Assembly (NCBI GenBank): GCA_945787265.1
Contig: CALZHS010000163.1
Location: 1 to 7,931, forward strand
Source: an uncultured Gammaproteobacteria bacterium
GTDB lineage: Bacteria > Pseudomonadota > Gammaproteobacteria > GCA-001735895
DNA length: 7,931 bases
Direction: 5' to 3'
The position numbers and the translations under genes are program-made. Under the pieces are notes generated by a model that was not told where the DNA came from, made no database searches, and worked only from the letters and a program-made list of their open reading frames with translations. Position 1 is the first letter of the stretch. Each line of letters opens with the position of its first letter. Positions 5,329 through 7,931 of the stretch are shown in pieces.

Positions 5329-6969
5329 TTATGCCCCGGCCTTGTGATACTCGACCGCCGCGTTAATAAAGCTATTGAAAAGAGGATGCCCGTCACGCGG
5401 CTGTGAAGTAAATTCCGGGTGAAACTGGCAACCGATAAACCACGGGTGGTCGGACAATTCGATCATTTCGACCAGTTCGTTGTCGACCGAAAGCCCCGAG
5501 ATCACCAGTCCGCCATCCTGCAGTCTCTGCAGGTAGTTATTGTTGAACTCGTATCGATGCCGGTGTCGCTCGTTAATTTCTTCCTGGCCGTAGGCACGCC
5601 GGGTTCGGGTTCCCGGCACCAGTTTGCAGGTTTGCGCGCCCAGTCGCATGGTGCCGCCGAGGTCTGCCGATTCATCACGGGTCTCTACCGAGCCATCACG
5701 ATCGATCCACTCGGTGACCAGTGCGATAACCGGGTCCGGCGTCTTTGGATTAAATTCCGAGCTGTGAGCCTTGCTCAGGCCCAGAACATTGCGAGCATAC
5801 TCGATCACGGCAACCTGCATACCGAGACAAATACCAAGATAGGGCACGTTATTGGTGCGAGCGTAATTGACCGCTGCGATCTTGCCTTCGATACCGCGGC
5901 TGCCAAATCCACCCGGTACCAGGATGGCATCGAGACCTTTCAGCACGTCGGTTCCATCGCTTTCGATCAAATCGGAATCAATCTTGACGATATTGACCCG
6001 GGTCCGCGTGTGCAACCCGTGTGCAGCCCGGCATGCGCCAGCGACTCGTTTAACGATTTATAGGCATCTGTGTGATCGACATACTTGCCGACGAAGCCGA
6101 TGGATACGTCGTGCTCCGGGTTGTCCATCGCCTCTACTACCCTGTCCCATCCGGACAGGTCCGCTGGCGACAGGTTCAATGAAAAATGCTTGGCAACGAT
6201 ATCGTCGAGACCCTGCTCGTTAAGTTCACGTGGCAGCTTGTAGATATGGTCAACGTCGACTGCCGAAATGACGGCCCTCGGCGACGTTGGTAAACAGCGC
6301 AATCTTTCTGCGTTCATCGATGGGAATTGGCCGATCGGCACGGCATAACAGGATATCAGGCTGAATCCCGATCGATCGCAGTTCCTTTACCGAGTGCTGT
6401 GTCGGCTTGGTCTTGATTTCGCCCGCGGCCGGCAGATAGGGAATCAGGGTTAAATGCACGTAGAGCACGTTTTCGTGACCGAGCTCAAATCCCATTTGCC
6501 GGATGGCTTCCAGGTACGGCAGGGATTCGATGTCACCAACCGTACCGCCAATCTCGACCAGCACGATATCGGCGCCATTGGTACTGTTCAACACCGAGTT
6601 CTTGATTTCATCGGTGATATGCGGAATAACCTGTACCGTCGCGCCGAGGTAGTCTCCGCGACGCTCCTTGGCAATGACGCTCTCGTAGATTCGACCCGTC
6701 GTGTAGTTACTGTTCTTGGAACAGTGAATGCCGACGAAGCGTTCATAGTGTCCCAGGTCCAGGTCCGTTTCTGCACCATCATCGGTCACATAGACTTCAC
6801 CATGCTGAAACGGGCTCATCGTCCCCGGATCGACGTTGATGTAAGGGTCGAGCTTGATCATGTTGATACTTAGCCCGCGAGACTGGAGTAATGCGCCCAG
6901 GGAGGCAGAAGCAATACCCTTGCCCAGTGATGACACAACACCACCAGTGATAAATATGAATCGGCTCAT
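5329..6969 (-). pseudogene. pyrG: CTP synthase, interrupted by two frameshifts that together restore frame
   Basis: Makes CTP from UTP, ATP and glutamine: an amidoligase (synthase) domain is fused to a class I glutamine amidotransferase domain. Residues 1-231 (6969-6277) read cleanly: MSRFIFITGGVVSSLGKGI with the P-loop, KLDPYINVDPGTMSP, GAETDLDLGHYERF, KERRGDYLGATVQVIPHIT, EIGGTVGDIES, KTKPTQHSV. After FTNVAE the frame shifts, with a TGA at 6250-6252. The middle piece (AVISAVDVDHIYKLP to SLAHAGLHT, about 6275-6018) lies in another frame. From about 6017 the original frame returns with RTRVNIVKIDS, LVPGGFG, YLGICLGMQ (nucleophile Cys codon 5827-5829) and CQFHPEFTS. Repairing both sites gives about 543 residues, normal for PyrG (E. 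coli 545). It is first in the operon, 38 nt or so after the likely transcript start. Confidence 0.9.
6007..6028. repeat. 11-bp near-perfect tandem duplication inside pyrG
   Basis: CGTGTGCAACC (6007-6017) is followed at once by CGTGTGCAGCC (6018-6028), differing only at 6015 versus 6026; the period extends two more bases to 6030. Eleven bases shift the frame. With one copy, the protein reads AGLHTRTRVNIVKID, continuous with both flanking parts of CTP synthase. The mismatch suggests either an older duplication or a later point change in one copy. Confidence 0.85.
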
Positions 6970-7013
6970 AGACCCCGAATTGAATGCACGTACGGTACTT
7001 AGGTTGGACGGAA

Positions 7014-7042
7014 ACGATAGCAGAATCGCATTTTGAAGACAA
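7014..7042 (-). promoter_or_regulatory. Promoter of the pyrG-kdsA-eno-ftsB-ispD operon
   Basis: On the minus strand TTGTCT (7037-7042, 4/6 to the -35 consensus) is separated by exactly 17 bp from TATCGT (7014-7019, 4/6). TG lies one base upstream of that box, giving an extended -10 (TGCTATCGT). The inferred start near 7007 gives a 5' leader of about 38 nt ahead of the pyrG ATG. I see no attenuator hairpin or initial pyrimidine run in the leader. Confidence 0.6.
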
Positions 7043-7141
7043 TCGACGCAGGGGAAATAAGGCTAGAATTAAGTCGAAATGTTCGAATTATTATCCACCA
7101 GAATCGATCCTTAAATCGGAAGCAAACCCGATATGCTGTCC

Positions 7142-7147
7142 TATACT
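7142..7147 (+). promoter_or_regulatory. Possible -10 box for a leaderless receiver-domain gene
   Basis: TATACT (5/6 to consensus) ends 7 nt before the ATG at 7155. Transcription from it would begin at or next to the start codon. No Shine-Dalgarno is visible between the box and the ATG, and no good -35 lies at standard spacing, so the assignment is tentative. Confidence 0.35.
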
Positions 7148-7154
7148 TCCGCTT

Positions 7155-7931
7155 ATGCGCGCGCTGATAATAGAAAATAATCCGGTTTACCGGGATGTGT
7201 TGGCTCAAACCTTTGCCGAGCAGGGATTCGATAGCGACACGGGTGACAGTGTCGAGGCCGCGCGCCTGTATGCCGATACCGAGCAATACGACATTATCTG
7301 CGTCAACCAGCAGCTCAAAGATGAACCCGGTGAAGCATTCGTTGGCTACTGTAATACCCATGAACGCCAGAAAGATACCCCGATCCTGTTTCTGACCGAA
7401 AATGCCGACCTGGTGGCGGCGGATTTAAACGTCAGGGTAGACGGCGTTATCCATGAACTCAATGAGAGCCAGATCGAAGATCAGGTCGTCCACTTCATCG
7501 AGCTGCACCTGGATCCGGTATTCTACGAGGGCCGAATACTGTTCGTCGAAGACGATGACGAGGTTGCGGCAGATATCCTCGGGCAGCTTAAAAAGACCGG
7601 TTACCGGGTTTCCTATTTCAAGTCTGCCGATGAGGCAAGCGCGGAATTCGACGCGGTCACGGTCTACGGATCGCATGCCGACGCCTACGACCTGGTCATA
7701 ACCAAGATATTTTTCAAAACCGGCATGCGGGGCGATGAATTGGTCGCCCGGATACGTTCCTACGAGGACGGCCGCGGGTTTATCCCCATTCTTGCGATAC
7801 CCGATCAAAATAACGACCAGCGACGCATTGCGCTTTACCGGGCCGGGGTCAATGATTTTCTGCCAAAACCAATCTTGCATGAAGAACTGCTGGTTCGCAT
7901 CGGCAACCTGATAACCAATAAACGCCTACTC
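7155..7931 (+). CDS. Tandem response-regulator receiver protein with degenerate phospho-sites, 3' end cut
   Basis: The 259 codons in the window have no stop and hold two CheY-like receiver domains, about 1-120 and 126-255. Domain 1 (MRALIIENNPVYRDVL) has E7-N8-N9 in place of the acidic pocket, Asn51 where the phospho-accepting Asp belongs (DIICVNQQL), and HELNES where the conserved Lys-Pro should be. Domain 2 (RILFVEDDDEVAADIL) keeps its acidic pocket E132-D133-D134 and Lys238 in DFLPKPI, but has Lys184 at the phospho-site (YDLVITKIF) and Pro216 at the usual Thr/Ser position. Both are therefore likely phosphorylation-independent. The C-terminal output domain lies outside the window; a GGDEF domain would fit similar proteins I recall, but this is not visible. 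It is divergent from pyrG with 185 bp between. The ATG matches the normal receiver start; no ribosome site precedes it. Confidence 0.85.
   Translation, partial: MRALIIENNPVYRDVLAQTFAEQGFDSDTGDSVEAARLYADTEQYDIICVNQQLKDEPGEAFVGYCNTHERQKDTPILFLTENADLVAADLNVRVDGVIHELNESQIEDQVVHFIELHLDPVFYEGRILFVEDDDEVAADILGQLKKTGYRVSYFKSADEASAEFDAVTVYGSHADAYDLVITKIFFKTGMRGDELVARIRSYEDGRGFIPILAIPDQNNDQRRIALYRAGVNDFLPKPILHEELLVRIGNLITNKRLL

Noticed and set aside
5419..6063. Long plus-strand open frame of 214 codons opposite pyrG
   Set aside because: It lies antisense to well-conserved CTP synthase sequence, has no ribosome site and shows no recognisable protein family.

Overview
The window is a stretch of gammaproteobacterial chromosome. 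The evidence is the gene order pyrG-kdsA-eno-ftsB-ispD, which I recall from Pseudomonas and relatives, and proteins (Nei, YccA, FtsB, PyrG) that align closely with their Escherichia coli counterparts from memory. The exact genus cannot be read from the sequence. Nothing in the window is mobile or phage-derived.

Left end (1-1092, minus strand): a promoter, a class II tRNA-Ser(UGA) gene with encoded CCA, an intrinsic terminator, then the DNA glycosylase/AP lyase gene nei, which runs off the left edge with only its last few residues missing. A 288-bp spacer (983-1270) separates this divergently from yccA. Middle left (1271-2177, plus strand): yccA, a seven-helix membrane protein known in E. coli as a modulator of FtsH, closed by a strong terminator. 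Directly behind that terminator is an unrecognised 59-residue two-helix membrane protein that starts at GTG. Its 3' end overlaps the end of ispD, convergently, by 33 bp.

Centre (2145-7042, minus strand): one apparent operon driven by a good extended -10 promoter in front of pyrG. It encodes CTP synthase (pyrG), KDO-8-phosphate synthase (kdsA), enolase (eno), the divisome protein FtsB and the MEP-pathway enzyme IspD. The products link nucleotide supply (CTP is a substrate of IspD and of the CMP-KDO step after KdsA), phosphoenolpyruvate (made by enolase, used by KdsA), lipopolysaccharide and isoprenoid synthesis, and division.

The most striking feature is that the two promoter-proximal genes are broken as written. 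kdsA carries a perfect 13-bp tandem duplication; removing one copy restores a complete 281-residue protein. pyrG carries an 11-bp near-perfect tandem duplication and, about 250 bp away, an apparent 2-nt deletion; together they return the gene to its original frame. All three lesions lie within about 1.1 kb, while eno, ftsB, ispD, yccA and nei are clean. A sequencing or assembly fault, recent decay, or slippage-based variation would each explain this, and reads are needed to decide.

Right end (7155-7931, plus strand): a divergently transcribed gene for tandem response-regulator receiver domains, cut by the window edge. Both receivers lack the phospho-accepting aspartate, and the start codon lies so close to a -10-like box that a leaderless mRNA is possible.
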